Assembly: GCA_019240215.1 (NCBI GenBank) | Contig: JAFAYQ010000051.1 | Location: forward strand, 1-64,000 | Length of the DNA: 64,000 bases | From: Actinomycetota bacterium | GTDB taxonomy: Bacteria > Actinomycetota > Actinomycetes > Streptosporangiales > Streptosporangiaceae | Direction of reading: 5' to 3' | Part shown: in pieces, positions 7,622-16,936 of the stretch | Layout: each line of letters opens with the position of its first letter | Numbering within the stretch: the stretch's first letter is position 1 | Notes under the pieces: model-generated | Databases searched by the model: none | What the model saw: only the letters and a program-made list of their open reading frames with translations | What the model was told of the DNA's origin: nothing | Position numbers and translations under genes: made by a program

Positions 7622-10132
7622 CTATTTCAGGCCGAGATGCTCGGCCAGCCACGGACCGGTGACGCTGGCCGGGTCACGGGCGACGGCCGCGGGCGGGCCG
7701 TCGGCGACGATGTGGCCGCCGTCGGGGCCGCCGCCGGGGCCCATGTCGACCAGGTAGTCGGCCGCGCCCAGCAGGTCCAGGTCGTGGTCGATGACGATGA
7801 CGGTCGCGCCCGCGTCCAGCAGCCGGTCGAACACGCCGACCAGGGTGTCCACGTCGAGCGGGTGCAGGCCGGTGCTGGGCTCGTCGAACACGTACAGCAC
7901 GCCGCGCTGGCTGGACCGCAGCCGGGACGCGATCCGCAGCCGCTGCGATTCACCACCCGACAGCGACGGGGTCGGCTCCCCCAGCCGCAGGTAACCGAGG
8001 CCGACCTCGTCGACCGGCCGCAGCGCGGAGGCCACCGGCCGCTGGCCGGCGAACCGGTCGAGGGCGTCGTGCACGGTCAGCTCGAGCACGTCGGCGATCG
8101 TCAGGCCTTCCCAGCGGACGGCCAGGGTGGCGTCGTTGAACCGGGCCCCGTGGCAGGTCGGGCAGACCACGTTGATGTCGGGCAGGTACTGCACGTCGAG
8201 GTCGATGGCGCCCAGGCCCCGGCAGGTGGGGCACTGGCCTTCCTTGGTGTTGAACGAGAAGTGGCCAGGCTTCCAGCGCCGCCGCCTGGCGTACGGGGTG
8301 TCGGCGAACAGCCGCCGGATCTGGTCGAACGCACCGGAGTAGGTGGCCGGGGTGGAGCGGGAGTTCTGCCCGATCGGGGAGGCGTCGATCTGGACGACCT
8401 GACGCAGCCCCGCGAGGTCCGTTTTCTTCACGTGGGCAGGCAGTCGCTCCCCGGCCAGCAGGGCGGTGGCGGCCGGGATCAGGCTGTCCAGCACCAGCGC
8501 GGTCTTGCCAGCGCCGGACGGCCCGGCCAGCGCGGTCAGCCGCCGCAGCGGGAACGACGCGGACACGTCGTGCAGGTTGTACAGGTCACCGACCTCGATC
8601 GTGACCTGGCCGTCGGGTGAATCGGGGCCGCGCTGGGCCCGTTCGACCTTGGCCTTACCGGACAGGTAGGGGCCGATGATCGAGTGCGGGTCGGTTTCGA
8701 TCGCGGCCGGGATCCCCTGGGCCACGATCGTGCCGCCGTGCGCCCCGGCCGCCGGCCCGAGCTCGATGACCCAGTCGGCGGTGCGGATGATCTCCCCCTC
8801 GTGCTCGACCACCACCACCGAGTTGCCGTTGGCGGCCAGCGCCGCGATCGTGCGCCGCAGCCCCTGCACGTTGCTGGGGTGCAGCCCGACCGACGGCTCG
8901 TCCAGCACGTAGAGCATCCCGGTCGTGCTGGCCCGCACGGTCGAGGTCAGCTCGATCCGCTGCCGTTCCCCGGTCGACAGCGACGCCCCCGACCGGTCCA
9001 GGGTGAGGTAGCCGAGGCCGACCTCCAGCAGTGGGTTGAGCACTCCGGTCAGCTCGGCCAGCAGGCCGCTGGTCAGCCGGCTGAGCTCGGCGGGCAGCTG
9101 CGGCGGCAGTCCGGCCGCGAACTCGCGCAGCTCATCCAGCCGCAGCTCGCTGATCTGGGCCAGGTTCTTCCCGCCGAGCAGCGAAGTCAGCGCCTCGGGC
9201 CGCAGCCGGGTGCCGTGGCAGACCGAGCAGGTGCGGGTGTCGAAGAACCGGCCGACCTGGCGGCGGGCCTGCTCGCTGTCGCTGTCCAGGTTGCGCTGGG
9301 CGGTGGCGACCGCGTTCTCGTAGGTGACGTTCAGCTCGACCACCCGGTTGCGGCCGCCGGACCGGAACTGCACCCGGCGCTGGACCGGCTCGCCGTGCAG
9401 CACGATGTCGCGTTCGTGGTCGGTCAGGTCCTTCCAGGGCACGTCCAGGCGGACCCCCAGCTCGCGGGCGGCGTACTGGTACAGCCGCCGGGCACCGGCG
9501 TTCCAGGGCAGCACCGCACCGCCCTCGATGGTCTTGTCCGGGTCGGGTACCAGCGCGGCCTCGCTGACCTCGGAACGGACCCCCAGGCCGTGGCAGGCCG
9601 GGCAGGCGCCGTAGGAGTTGAACGAGAACGATTCGGCGCTCGGCGCCTCGAACTGCACCCCGTCGACCGGGCAGGTGATCATCATCTGCTGGGTCGCGAT
9701 CGACGGCTCGACCCGGTGGCCGTTGGGGCACAGGTGGCTGCCCAGCCGCGACATCATCAGCCGCAGCACGTTCAGCACCTCCGACATCGTCCCGACGGTG
9801 CTGCGCGGGCCCGGGATCGGCGGCCGCTGCCGCAGCGCCAGCGCGGGCGGCAGGTGGTCGATGCGGTCCACGTCCGGGCGCTGGGCCTGGGTCAGGCGCC
9901 GGCGGCTGTAGGTGCTCAGGCCCTCCAGGAACCGGTGCATGCCCTCGGCGTACAAGGTGCCGATGGCCAAAGAGGTCTTACCGGAGCCGGACACGCCGAC
10001 CACCGCGACCGTCCGCCACAGCGGCACGTCGACGTCCACGTCCTGCAGGTTGTTGTGCCGGGCGCCGTGGACCCCGATAACGGTGGGCAGGGTTTGCGGC
10101 ACGGCAAGATCACGAGTCACCACACACGGCAA
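7622..10132 (-). CDS. UvrA2/DrrC-like excinuclease ABC subunit A homologue
   Basis: 836 aa, shorter than UvrA (about 950). Two ABC modules: [15 protein letters not shown] and signature [13 protein letters not shown] with [13 protein letters not shown]; then [15 protein letters not shown] and [14 protein letters not shown] with [13 protein letters not shown]. Paired zinc-finger half-sites [16 protein letters not shown] and [16 protein letters not shown] are kept. The shortened first half lacks most of the UvrB-binding insert, as in UvrA2/DrrC proteins linked to resistance to DNA-binding drugs. The start is uncertain: TTG at 10132 lacks a clear ribosome site and two adjacent GTGs follow a few codons later. 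Divergent from the GNAT gene. Confidence 0.88.
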   Translation of the reverse strand: MPCVVTRDLAVPQTLPTVIGVHGARHNNLQDVDVDVPLWRTVAVVGVSGSGKTSLAIGTLYAEGMHRFLEGLSTYSRRRLTQAQRPDVDRIDHLPPALALRQRPPIPGPRSTVGTMSEVLNVLRLMMSRLGSHLCPNGHRVEPSIATQQMMITCPVDGVQFEAPSAESFSFNSYGACPACHGLGVRSEVSEAALVPDPDKTIEGGAVLPWNAGARRLYQYAARELGVRLDVPWKDLTDHERDIVLHGEPVQRRVQFRSGGRNRVVELNVTYENAVATAQRNLDSDSEQARRQVGRFFDTRTCSVCHGTRLRPEALTSLLGGKNLAQISELRLDELREFAAGLPPQLPAELSRLTSGLLAELTGVLNPLLEVGLGYLTLDRSGASLSTGERQRIELTSTVRASTTGMLYVLDEPSVGLHPSNVQGLRRTIAALAANGNSVVVVEHEGEIIRTADWVIELGPAAGAHGGTIVAQGIPAAIETDPHSIIGPYLSGKAKVERAQRGPDSPDGQVTIEVGDLYNLHDVSASFPLRRLTALAGPSGAGKTALVLDSLIPAATALLAGERLPAHVKKTDLAGLRQVVQIDASPIGQNSRSTPATYSGAFDQIRRLFADTPYARRRRWKPGHFSFNTKEGQCPTCRGLGAIDLDVQYLPDINVVCPTCHGARFNDATLAVRWEGLTIADVLELTVHDALDRFAGQRPVASALRPVDEVGLGYLRLGEPTPSLSGGESQRLRIASRLRSSQRGVLYVFDEPSTGLHPLDVDTLVGVFDRLLDAGATVIVIDHDLDLLGAADYLVDMGPGGGPDGGHIVADGPPAAVARDPASVTGPWLAEHLGLK

Positions 10133-10141
10133 GATAAGGGC

Positions 10142-10723
10142 ATGCCCGATCTCGTGTCACCAGTGGTCCCGGCCGGGCGGCTGCGCAACCAGCCGCAGCC
10201 CACGTTCGCGGTCGGCGACCTCACCGTCCGCCCGTGGCAGCCGTCCGACGCCGCCGCGGTGGCCGACGCCTACACCGACCGGGCCATCCAGCAGTGGCAC
10301 GCGCGGTCGATGACCCCCGGGGAGGCCGCCCTCTGGCTGGCGTCGTGGGCGGACCGCTGGCGGGCCGAGACCGGCGCCGGCTGGGCCGTCACCTTGCAGG
10401 ACACGCTGGTCGGCCGGGTCGGGTTCACCCGGATCAGCCTGCGCGACGGGCAGGCCGAGGTGGCGTACTGGACGGTGCCGGCCGCCCGCGGCCGCAACGT
10501 GGCGGCCCGGTCGGTGCGGGCCATTTCAGCCTGGGTGTTCCAGTCGGTCGGCCTGAACCGGCTCGAGCTGAACCACTCGACCCTGAACACCGCGTCCTGC
10601 CGGGTCGCCCACAAGGCCGGGTTCCGCTACGAGGGCACCAAGCGGCGCCAGCTGCTGCACCAGGACGGCTGGCACGACATGCACCTGCACGCCCGGCTGG
10701 CCGACGATGAGCTCGGGTTCTGA
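10142..10723 (+). CDS. GNAT N-acetyltransferase (RimJ/RimL type)
   Basis: 193 aa. LTVRPWQPSDAAAVADAY at the N terminus, EVAYWTVPAARGRNVAARSV as the acetyl-CoA-binding loop, and LNRLELNHSTLNTASCRVAH plus KAGFRYEGTKRR at the end give the RimJ/RimL pattern. It would acetylate a protein N terminus or a small amine. Its start is only 9 nt from the putative start of the divergent uvrA-like gene. Confidence 0.85.
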   Translation: MPDLVSPVVPAGRLRNQPQPTFAVGDLTVRPWQPSDAAAVADAYTDRAIQQWHARSMTPGEAALWLASWADRWRAETGAGWAVTLQDTLVGRVGFTRISLRDGQAEVAYWTVPAARGRNVAARSVRAISAWVFQSVGLNRLELNHSTLNTASCRVAHKAGFRYEGTKRRQLLHQDGWHDMHLHARLADDELGF

Positions 10724-10724
10724 C

Positions 10725-10757
10725 GGCCTTTTCGATCAATCTTTAGGGGAAAAGGCC
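10725..10757. terminator. Bidirectional terminator hairpin
   Basis: GGCCTTTTC (10725-10733) and GAAAAGGCC (10749-10757) form a perfect 9-bp stem between the convergent GNAT and DMT genes. The T-run in one arm and A-run in the other give a U-rich 3' end in both directions. The right arm overlaps the last codons of the DMT gene. Confidence 0.75.
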
Positions 10758-11704
10758 TGATCAGGCGAGGGCTTGGTGGGCGAGGGTTCGGTGGCAGCGC
10801 CGGCGGGCGGGACGCTGGGGGGCGCCCCGGCCGCCTGGACCGGCGGTGACGGTTCGGTCTCGTCGTGGGCGGTGGCCACCGGCGACTTGGCGATCTCGAT
10901 GTAGCCGATCGTGATCAGCAGCAGCGCGACGATCTCGGGGATCAGGAACCAGCCCAGCCGCAGCTGCTCGTGGTACAGCATGACCCCGTAGACCGTGCTG
11001 ATCAGCGCGTCGCCGACGGTCAGCGCGGGCTGCGAGGCGGCCAGCGTCCCGGCTTGCAGCGCGTTCTGCAGCAGGAACAGCGAGCCGACCCCGGCGATCG
11101 CCACCCCGTACAGCTGCCAGGTCTCGAAGAACGCGACCACCCCGTGGTCGAGCCGGGTCACCGCCTCCTTCATCAGCGCCGCGGTCAGCGAGTAGCCGAC
11201 GGCCGCGGCCAGCCCGAGCAGGGCGGCCCGGGGCTCGCCCTGCACCCGGATCCCGGCCCCGATCAAGATCACCTCGAAGCCGACGGTGGCGATCAGCGTC
11301 AGCACCCAGATGCTGGTCGGGGCGGAGTCCCGGCCGCCGCTGGGCTGGGCCGCGGCCAGCCCGGTGCCGAGGCTGACGGTCACCAGCGCGACCGCGCCCC
11401 AGGTCCGGCCGGACAGCTTGCGGTGCCAGACCCAGCTCGACAGCAGCAGCGTCAGCGGCAGCTCGACGATGAAGATCGGCTGGACCAGCGCGATCGGGCC
11501 GGTCGCCAGCGCCCCCGCCTGCAGCAGTGAAGCCACCACGACCATGGCGATGCCGGCCAGCCAGACCCGCCGCCGGACCAGGTCGGCGATCAGCGACAGG
11601 CCATGGGCGGTCTGGGCCTGCGACGCGGCCCGGCGCTGCAGCACCGACGCGGTAGCGTTGCTGGCGGACGTCAGCAACGCCAGCACGATGGAAATCACAG
11701 CCAA
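10736..11704 (-). CDS. DMT/EamA-like transporter
   Basis: 322 aa integral membrane protein with about nine hydrophobic segments, e.g. WLAGIAMVVVASLLQAG, TWGAVALVTVSLGTGLA, SIWVLTLIATVGFEVILI and WFLIPEIVALLLITIGYI. The N-terminal AxxNATASVLQRRA and the internal duplication fit DMT/NIPA-like carriers. The C-terminal 50 residues are a Pro/Ala/Ser-rich cytoplasmic tail. The TTG start is preceded by GGGGGTAGGA. Substrate unknown. Confidence 0.8.
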   Translation of the reverse strand: MAVISIVLALLTSASNATASVLQRRAASQAQTAHGLSLIADLVRRRVWLAGIAMVVVASLLQAGALATGPIALVQPIFIVELPLTLLLSSWVWHRKLSGRTWGAVALVTVSLGTGLAAAQPSGGRDSAPTSIWVLTLIATVGFEVILIGAGIRVQGEPRAALLGLAAAVGYSLTAALMKEAVTRLDHGVVAFFETWQLYGVAIAGVGSLFLLQNALQAGTLAASQPALTVGDALISTVYGVMLYHEQLRLGWFLIPEIVALLLITIGYIEIAKSPVATAHDETEPSPPVQAAGAPPSVPPAGAATEPSPTKPSPDQAFSPKD

Positions 11705-11776
11705 GTTCCTACCCCCGGGATTTCACACGGTACCAAGTCACTTACCTGGCTCCTGCACAGGGAAGGACCTGCCGGC

Positions 11777-12733
11777 ATGTCGGCCCGTTACCCGGCCATC
11801 GGCCCTTACGACCACGGCCTGCTCGACGTCGGCGACGGGCAGCGCCTCTACTGGGAGACCTGCGGCCAGGCGGACGGCAAACCGGCGGTCGTCCTGCACG
11901 GCGGCCCCGGCTCGGGCTGCTCGCCGGGCCTGCGCCGTTACTTCGACCCGGCCGCCTACCGGATCGTCCTGTTCGACCAGCGCGGCGCGGGCCGCAGCCT
12001 CCCCTCGGCGGGCGACCCCGGCACCTCGCTGGCCGCCAACACCACCGGCCACCTGCTGGCCGACCTGGAACGGCTGCGCCAGCACCTCGGCATCGGCCGG
12101 TGGCTGGTCTACGGCCAGTCCTGGGGCACCACCTTGGCCCTCGCCTACGCCGAGCGCCACCCGGACCGGGTCAGTGAGCTGATCCTGCTCAGCACCTCGA
12201 CCACCACCGCCCGCGAGATCGAATGGATCACCCGGGACATGGGCCGGGTGTTCCCGGCCGAGTGGGCCCGGTTCCGCGACGGCGTGCCCCCAGCCGAGCG
12301 GGACGGCAACCTGGCGGCCGCCTACCACCGGCTGCTGGAGGGCCCGGACCGGGCCGCCAGTGAGCAGGCGGCCCGCGACTGGTGTGCCTGGGAGGACACC
12401 CACGTCGCCACCCACCCGGGCTTCGAGCCAAGCTCACGCTACGACGACCCGCGGTTCCGGCTGTGCTTCGCGCGGATCGTCACGCACTACTGGGCTCACC
12501 ACGCCTGGCTGGACGATGGGACGCTGCTCCGGCAGGCACCCCGGCTGGCAGGCATCCCCGGCGCGCTGATCCACGGCCGCCTCGACATCAGCAGCCCGGC
12601 CGACATCCCCTGGCAGCTGGCCCAGGCCTGGCCGGACGCCGAGCTGACGATCATCGACGAGGCGGGCCACGGCGGCGGGGTCAGCGCCCCTGACCTGATC
12701 GTCGCCGCTACTGATCGTTTCGCCGGTAGGTAG
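11777..12733 (+). CDS. pip: Prolyl aminopeptidase (S33 family)
   Basis: 318 aa. Cleaves N-terminal proline from peptides. Hallmarks: HGGPGSGCSPGLRRYFDP, FDQRGAGRS, nucleophile motif YGQSWGTTLALAYA, WCAWE, ALIHGRLDISSP (aspartate) and DEAGHGG (histidine). The ATG lies 9 nt after a GGAAGGA site. Followed by a long gene-free gap holding motif copies 2 and 3. Confidence 0.92.
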   Translation: MSARYPAIGPYDHGLLDVGDGQRLYWETCGQADGKPAVVLHGGPGSGCSPGLRRYFDPAAYRIVLFDQRGAGRSLPSAGDPGTSLAANTTGHLLADLERLRQHLGIGRWLVYGQSWGTTLALAYAERHPDRVSELILLSTSTTTAREIEWITRDMGRVFPAEWARFRDGVPPAERDGNLAAAYHRLLEGPDRAASEQAARDWCAWEDTHVATHPGFEPSSRYDDPRFRLCFARIVTHYWAHHAWLDDGTLLRQAPRLAGIPGALIHGRLDISSPADIPWQLAQAWPDAELTIIDEAGHGGGVSAPDLIVAATDRFAGR

Positions 12734-12744
12734 CGGGCGGAACG

Positions 12745-12760
12745 CTTCTTGCTGTTATCA
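12745..12760 (+). repeat. Dispersed 16-nt motif, copy 2
   Basis: Exact CTTCTTGCTGTTATCA, 11 bp after the pip stop. GCTTCT at its left end can pair with AGGAGC 9 nt downstream (six pairs including one G-T), placing the motif core in the loop. Confidence 0.85.
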
Positions 12761-13030
12761 CTGAGGAGCTGCGGCTCGGGAGACGGATAGCGGGTGCGGC
12801 GCGAAAGCCGGCCAATTGCACACGGAGTCAGGGGTTCCCTGAGACGCCAGAGGCACAGGGGGCGCCAGAGGCGACGATGCGGACTGCGGCCCGCCTTCGA
12901 TGGAGCGTTTGCCGCGATAATCCCTGACTTTGCTCCAGCCAAACCTGGCCTGTGACCCCTGTGACCTGAGAGATTGCGCGGAACACGCAAAGTACACACC
13001 CAGTCATGCCCCCGCGGCGCCTTCACGACG

Positions 13031-13046
13031 CTTCTTGCTGTTATCG
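13031..13046 (+). repeat. Dispersed 16-nt motif, copy 3
   Basis: CTTCTTGCTGTTATCG, identical to the consensus except the last base. 161 bp upstream of the thioesterase start. Only a weak GAC/GTC bracket flanks it. Confidence 0.85.
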
Positions 13047-13206
13047 GTCCGGGCCCAGGCCGCACCGGGTCAGCGGCGGAAGGTGGCCAGGGCGAGCGAG
13101 CTCCGTGCTCGGCCCGGTGCGCGGGAAAGCCGGGACGCCGGCCGAGCAGCTTACGGGCCCGGCCCGTTGCGCGGACCGGCGGGACGTTTGTTAAAAATGA
13201 AAAACC

Positions 13207-13998
13207 ATGCCCCGGACCCTCATCGCCTCCCAGCTGCCGTTCTCCCCCGAGCCGCCGAGCGGCCGGGTGTACGAAGGCACTCGCCTCGTCCGCAGTACGG
13301 ACGTACGGCCTGATGGGCGGTTCCGGTTCGACGCGCTGGCCCGGGCGTTGCAGGACGTGGCCACCGACGACGTCATCGGCACGGGGTGGCGGGCGCCGTA
13401 CGCCTGGCTGCTGCGGCGGTGCACGGTGACCGTGCATGAGTATCCCCGTTACGGGGACGAACTGCGCCTTCGCACGTTCTGCTCGGCGACCGGGCCGCGC
13501 TGGGCGCAGCGCACCACCACCGTGGCCGGCCCGGACGGCCCCCAGCAGCAGTCGGTGGCGATCTGGGCCGCGGTCGACCTGAACACCGGCGCGCCGGCGC
13601 CCCTCGGGGACGATTTCTTCCGCTGGTACGGGGAGGCCACCCAAGGCCGGAAGGCCTCCGCCCGGCTGTCTCTCCCCAAGCCCGGGCCGGCCGCGGCCGG
13701 CGCCGCGCGGGACTGGCCGTTGCGGGCGGCCGACTTCGACACGGCCGGGCACGTCAACAACGCGATCGCCTGGGCGGCGGCCGAGGACGTGCTGGCCGAC
13801 CTGGACTGGCTACCGGCGCTGGCCGAGGTGGAGTACCACCGGCCGATGCTGCCCGGCTGCCGGCCGCGGCTGCTGGTCCAGGCCGGTGACCACGGGAACG
13901 GCGACCACGGGAACGTCGACCGTGAGGTGTTCGCCTGGCTGACCGATGGCGAGGAACGGCTGGCCACCGCCCGGCTCTACTCCCCCGTGCCCAGGTAG
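13207..13998 (+). CDS. Acyl-ACP thioesterase
   Basis: 263 aa double-hotdog protein. VYEGTRLVRSTDVRPDGRFR opens the first hotdog, WLLRRCTVTV and TTVAGPDG follow, and ADFDTAGHVNNAIAW gives the catalytic D...HVNN set in the second hotdog. It releases fatty acids from acyl carrier protein. The short stretch GDHGNGDHGN is a small duplication. Its 3' end overlaps the convergent response-regulator gene by 22 bp. Confidence 0.85.
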   Translation: MPRTLIASQLPFSPEPPSGRVYEGTRLVRSTDVRPDGRFRFDALARALQDVATDDVIGTGWRAPYAWLLRRCTVTVHEYPRYGDELRLRTFCSATGPRWAQRTTTVAGPDGPQQQSVAIWAAVDLNTGAPAPLGDDFFRWYGEATQGRKASARLSLPKPGPAAAGAARDWPLRAADFDTAGHVNNAIAWAAAEDVLADLDWLPALAEVEYHRPMLPGCRPRLLVQAGDHGNGDHGNVDREVFAWLTDGEERLATARLYSPVPR

Positions 13999-14627
13999 CG
14001 CAGCACCGCCAGCACCCGGCGGTTGTCGCCCTCGGACGGAGGCAGCCCGAGCTTGCCGAAGATGCTGGCCACGTGCTTTTCCACCGCGCCGCCGGAGATG
14101 AACAGGGCGGCGCTGATGCCGGCGTTGGACCGGCCCTCGGCCATCAGCCCGAGCACGTCCCGTTCGCGCCGGGTCAGCGTGTTCAGGCCCTCGGTCCGGC
14201 GGCTGGCCCGGAACAGCTGGCTGACCACCTCGGGGTCCAGTGCGGTACCGCCGTCGGCCACCCGCTCGAGCGCCGCCACGAAGTCGGCGACGTCGGCCAC
14301 CCGGTCCTTGAGCAGGTAACCGACCCCGGCCGCGTTGCCGGCCAGCAGCCGGGAGGCGTAGCGGGTCTCCACGTACTGGGAGAACATCAGCACGCCGACG
14401 TCGCGGTGGTCCTGGCGGATCTGCAGGGCCGCCCGCAGGCCCTCGTCGGTGTGGGTGGGCGGCATCCGGATGTCGACCACGGCCACGTCCGGCTTCTGCT
14501 CGGCGACCGCGGTCACCAGCGCGTCCCCGTCGGCGACGGCCGCGCACACCTGGTGCCCGTGGTCATCGAGCAGGCGGGTCAGCCCCTCCCGCAGCACCAC
14601 CGCGTCCTCCGCGATCACCACTCGCAT
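13977..14627 (-). CDS. NarL/LuxR-family response regulator
   Basis: 216 aa. Receiver with acidic pocket VVIAEDAV, phospho-acceptor D52 in VAVVDIRMPP and lysine in YLLKDR. C-terminal GerE helix-turn-helix LTRRERDVLGLMAEGRSNAG and VEKHVASIFGKLGL. GAAGGGGAG precedes the ATG. Partner of the kinase just upstream on the same strand; the 64-bp gap between them holds motif copy 4, which is unusual inside an operon. Confidence 0.92.
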   Translation of the reverse strand: MRVVIAEDAVVLREGLTRLLDDHGHQVCAAVADGDALVTAVAEQKPDVAVVDIRMPPTHTDEGLRAALQIRQDHRDVGVLMFSQYVETRYASRLLAGNAAGVGYLLKDRVADVADFVAALERVADGGTALDPEVVSQLFRASRRTEGLNTLTRRERDVLGLMAEGRSNAGISAALFISGGAVEKHVASIFGKLGLPPSEGDNRRVLAVLRYLGTGE

Positions 14628-14643
14628 GGGCTCCCCTTCACCG

Positions 14644-14659
14644 CTTCTTGCTGTTATCA
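14644..14659 (+). repeat. Dispersed 16-nt motif, copy 4
   Basis: Exact CTTCTTGCTGTTATCA in the short gap between the histidine kinase stop and the response-regulator ribosome site; in the mRNA its complement would lie about 17 nt before the regulator start. The only copy inside an apparent operon. Confidence 0.85.
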
Positions 14660-14691
14660 CTTCGTGGCCGTGTCGGCGGGCCCGCGCCGCG

Positions 14692-16113
14692 TCAGGCCGT
14701 CATCGGCAATTCAACAACGATCTCGGTCGGGCCGCCGGGCGGGCTGTCCACCCGGAGGTCCCCGTCCACCGTGCCCACCCGCCGCCGCAGGCCGGCCAGC
14801 CCGCTGCCCCCCTCGGGGTCGGCGCCGCCGATCCCGTCGTCGCTGACCTGCAGCCGCAGGGTCTGGCCGCGGTCGCCGTCGGCGAGGGCGGCCGCGATGT
14901 CGATCTTGTTGGCTTGGCTGTACTTGATCGCGTTGGTCAGCAGCTCGGCCGCGCAGAAGTAGGCGATCGTCTCGATCGCGGGCGAGGGGCGCTCGGTGAC
15001 CTCGGCGCTGACCGTGACCGGGATCGCGCTGCCCGCCGCCAGCGTGGCCAGCGCCTCCCCGAGGCCGGTATCGAGGACCGGCGGGTGGATGCCGCGGACC
15101 AGCTCGCGCAGTTCGACCAGGGCTTCCTTGGCGTTCAGGTGGGCGGCGTCGACCAGCTCGCGGATCCGCCCGATGTCGTCGGGGACGCCCTGGTGACCGA
15201 GCTTCTCCTTGGCCATGCCCAGGTTCATCGCCATCGCCGCCAGCCGGACCTGGGCGCCGTCGTGCAGGTCCCGTTCCACCTGGCGCAGCAGCGCGGCCGA
15301 GTCGTCGACCGCCCTCGAGCGGGCCAGCTCCAGGTCACGGACCCGCTGGGCCAGGGTGCCGGGCCCCAGCAGCGACCGGATCAGCCAGCGGTCGACCGCC
15401 ACCGCGCCGCGGGTCAGCCAGGGCGCGGCCAGCAGCAGCGCCACCCCGAACAGGGCCGCCCACAACGTGGCGGCCCAGGTGCTGATGTGCAGCACGCTGT
15501 TGAACGGGGGCGGGGTCGCGGTCGGCAGCGGCCGCAGCGTGGTGGCGGCCGGGTGGTTGCGGAACAGCAGCCACCACAGCGGGAACCCCAGGTCGTACAG
15601 GCCGCAGGCCCAGAACCCGAGCGCGAAGTACTGGAGGGTGAGGACCGGCAGCTTGAGCAGCAGGTACCCGGTCGCCCGCCAGCCGGTCCCGTCGCGCAGC
15701 CGCGCGTCGAGCCGGACGATGACGCTGCCGGCCGGGCGCCGGAACGGGGTCGGCGGCATGACCCGGGCGTTCAGGAACCGGTCGGCCAGGCGGCGGTGCC
15801 AGCCGCCGAACCGGCGGGCCAGCCGCTGGTTGAGCACCAGCATCATCAGCCCGACCACGGTGCCCAGCACCGAGCCGGAGATCAGCAGGCCGGCCGGCAG
15901 CAGGACCACCACGATCATGAACGTGGCCAGGCCGAGCGGCATCGAGATCAGGCAGTAGAGCACGTTGCGCCGAGCCTGCGTGGTCAGCGGGGCCTGAAAG
16001 GCGGCCTGCAGGGTGGTGCGCGCCAGCACGGCCGCCCCGGCCCGGGTGATCACTCCCCGGGCCGGGGCGGTTCCCGCCTGATACGGCTCGCTCATAACCT
16101 CATTGTCAAACAT
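14692..16113 (-). CDS. Sensor histidine kinase (HisKA_3 type)
   Basis: 473 aa from the first ATG, 467 from the ATG at 16095; the latter has GAGG just upstream and the former overlaps the permease stop, so the start is open. The N-terminal half has about five membrane segments of the Sensor-domain type (e.g. LISMPLGLATFMIVVVLLPAG cut by charged loops). Then ERDLHDGAQVRLAAMAMNLG carries the phospho-histidine, ELLTNAIKYSQA is the N box, and DDGIGG and GSGLAGLRRRV are the G boxes. Pairs with the downstream regulator. Signal unknown; co-transcribed ABC genes suggest it controls or monitors that transporter. Confidence 0.9.
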   Translation of the reverse strand: MFDNEVMSEPYQAGTAPARGVITRAGAAVLARTTLQAAFQAPLTTQARRNVLYCLISMPLGLATFMIVVVLLPAGLLISGSVLGTVVGLMMLVLNQRLARRFGGWHRRLADRFLNARVMPPTPFRRPAGSVIVRLDARLRDGTGWRATGYLLLKLPVLTLQYFALGFWACGLYDLGFPLWWLLFRNHPAATTLRPLPTATPPPFNSVLHISTWAATLWAALFGVALLLAAPWLTRGAVAVDRWLIRSLLGPGTLAQRVRDLELARSRAVDDSAALLRQVERDLHDGAQVRLAAMAMNLGMAKEKLGHQGVPDDIGRIRELVDAAHLNAKEALVELRELVRGIHPPVLDTGLGEALATLAAGSAIPVTVSAEVTERPSPAIETIAYFCAAELLTNAIKYSQANKIDIAAALADGDRGQTLRLQVSDDGIGGADPEGGSGLAGLRRRVGTVDGDLRVDSPPGGPTEIVVELPMTA

Positions 16114-16936
16114 CTCGCCGGGCCAGCGCGAACGTTCCCGCTGCGAGCAGGACGGCCGCGTACAGGCAGAGCAGGGCGAACCCGAGCCACGGGGACAGCG
16201 CGTGCGCTTCGGGCCGGACGGCGCTGATCGAGCTGGCCGCGATCGGCTCGGGCAGGAACTTGGTGACGTCGTTGCGGATCGAGTCGGGCAGCGGCAGCGT
16301 CAGGAACGGCAGCACGAAGATGACCCCGGCGGCGGCCGCGAGGCCGCCCGCCGTGCGGCGGATGAGCGCGCCCAGGCCCAGCCCGAACAGGCCCGTCAGG
16401 GCGGCGTAGGCCCCGGCCATCAGCACCGCCCGCAGCACCGTGGGGGTGGCCAGGGAGGCGTGCGGGACGTCGCTGCGCATGATCAGCTCACCCGCGAAGA
16501 AGCTGGCGAACGCCAGCACCTCGCCCACCAGCAGCGCCAGCCCGCCGAACACGGCGGTCTTGGCCGCCAGCACCAGCGGGCGCCGGGGGGCCGCCGCGAA
16601 CGTGGAGCGGATCAGGCCCGAGGAGTACTCGCTGGTGATGAACAGCACGCCCAGCACCGCGGTGACCAGCTGGCCGATGATCAGGCCGGTGAAGCTCAGG
16701 TTGGTGGGATCCCAGCTGGCCCGGTCGGCGGCCGGCATGTGCCCCCAAGCCGCCGAGGTCAGGCCGTTGAACAGTAGCGCGGAGCCGATCAGGCTGACGG
16801 TGAAGATGGCCAGGCCCCAGCTGGTCGAGCGCACGCTGCGCAGCTTGATCCATTCCATCCGGGCCAGGTCGGCGAACCCGTAATGCCCCCGCAGGCTACG
16901 GGTCCGGGTCTCGGCCACGGCAGTGGCGGCGGTCAT
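16106..16936 (-). CDS. ABC-2 type transporter permease
   Basis: 276 aa with six hydrophobic segments, including WGLAIFTVSLIGSALLFNG, LIIGQLVTAVLGVLFITSEY, AAAGVIFVLPFLTLPLP and WLGFALLCLYAAVLLAAGTF. FITSEYSSGLIRSTFAA is a standard ABC-2 permease signature. The ATG overlaps the ATPase TGA and its own end overlaps the kinase start region, so all four genes are one transcription unit. Probably exports a lipid or peptide compound, or confers resistance. Confidence 0.88.
   Translation of the reverse strand: MTAATAVAETRTRSLRGHYGFADLARMEWIKLRSVRSTSWGLAIFTVSLIGSALLFNGLTSAAWGHMPAADRASWDPTNLSFTGLIIGQLVTAVLGVLFITSEYSSGLIRSTFAAAPRRPLVLAAKTAVFGGLALLVGEVLAFASFFAGELIMRSDVPHASLATPTVLRAVLMAGAYAALTGLFGLGLGALIRRTAGGLAAAAGVIFVLPFLTLPLPDSIRNDVTKFLPEPIAASSISAVRPEAHALSPWLGFALLCLYAAVLLAAGTFALARRDV

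Larger units (their letters stand above)
12734..13206. other. 473-bp gap without a gene
   Basis: No credible ORF on either strand (long open frames here are GC-driven and composition is unlike the genes). It holds motif copies 2 and 3, 286 bp apart. Small direct repeats: CGCCAGAGGC twice (about 12843 and 12862) and CCTGTGAC twice (about 12948 and 12957). The last 20 bp before the thioesterase start are A/T-rich (TTTGTTAAAAATGAAAAACC), plausibly its promoter or leader. Confidence 0.6.

Noticed and set aside
12496-13752. Minus-strand 418-codon frame spanning motif copies 2 and 3
   Set aside because: Antisense to pip and the thioesterase at its ends; the central part has no ribosome site or recognisable fold. 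It does not explain the gap.
91-14659. Motif as an insertion-sequence end or target
   Set aside because: No transposase, no paired inverted ends and no target duplication near any copy.
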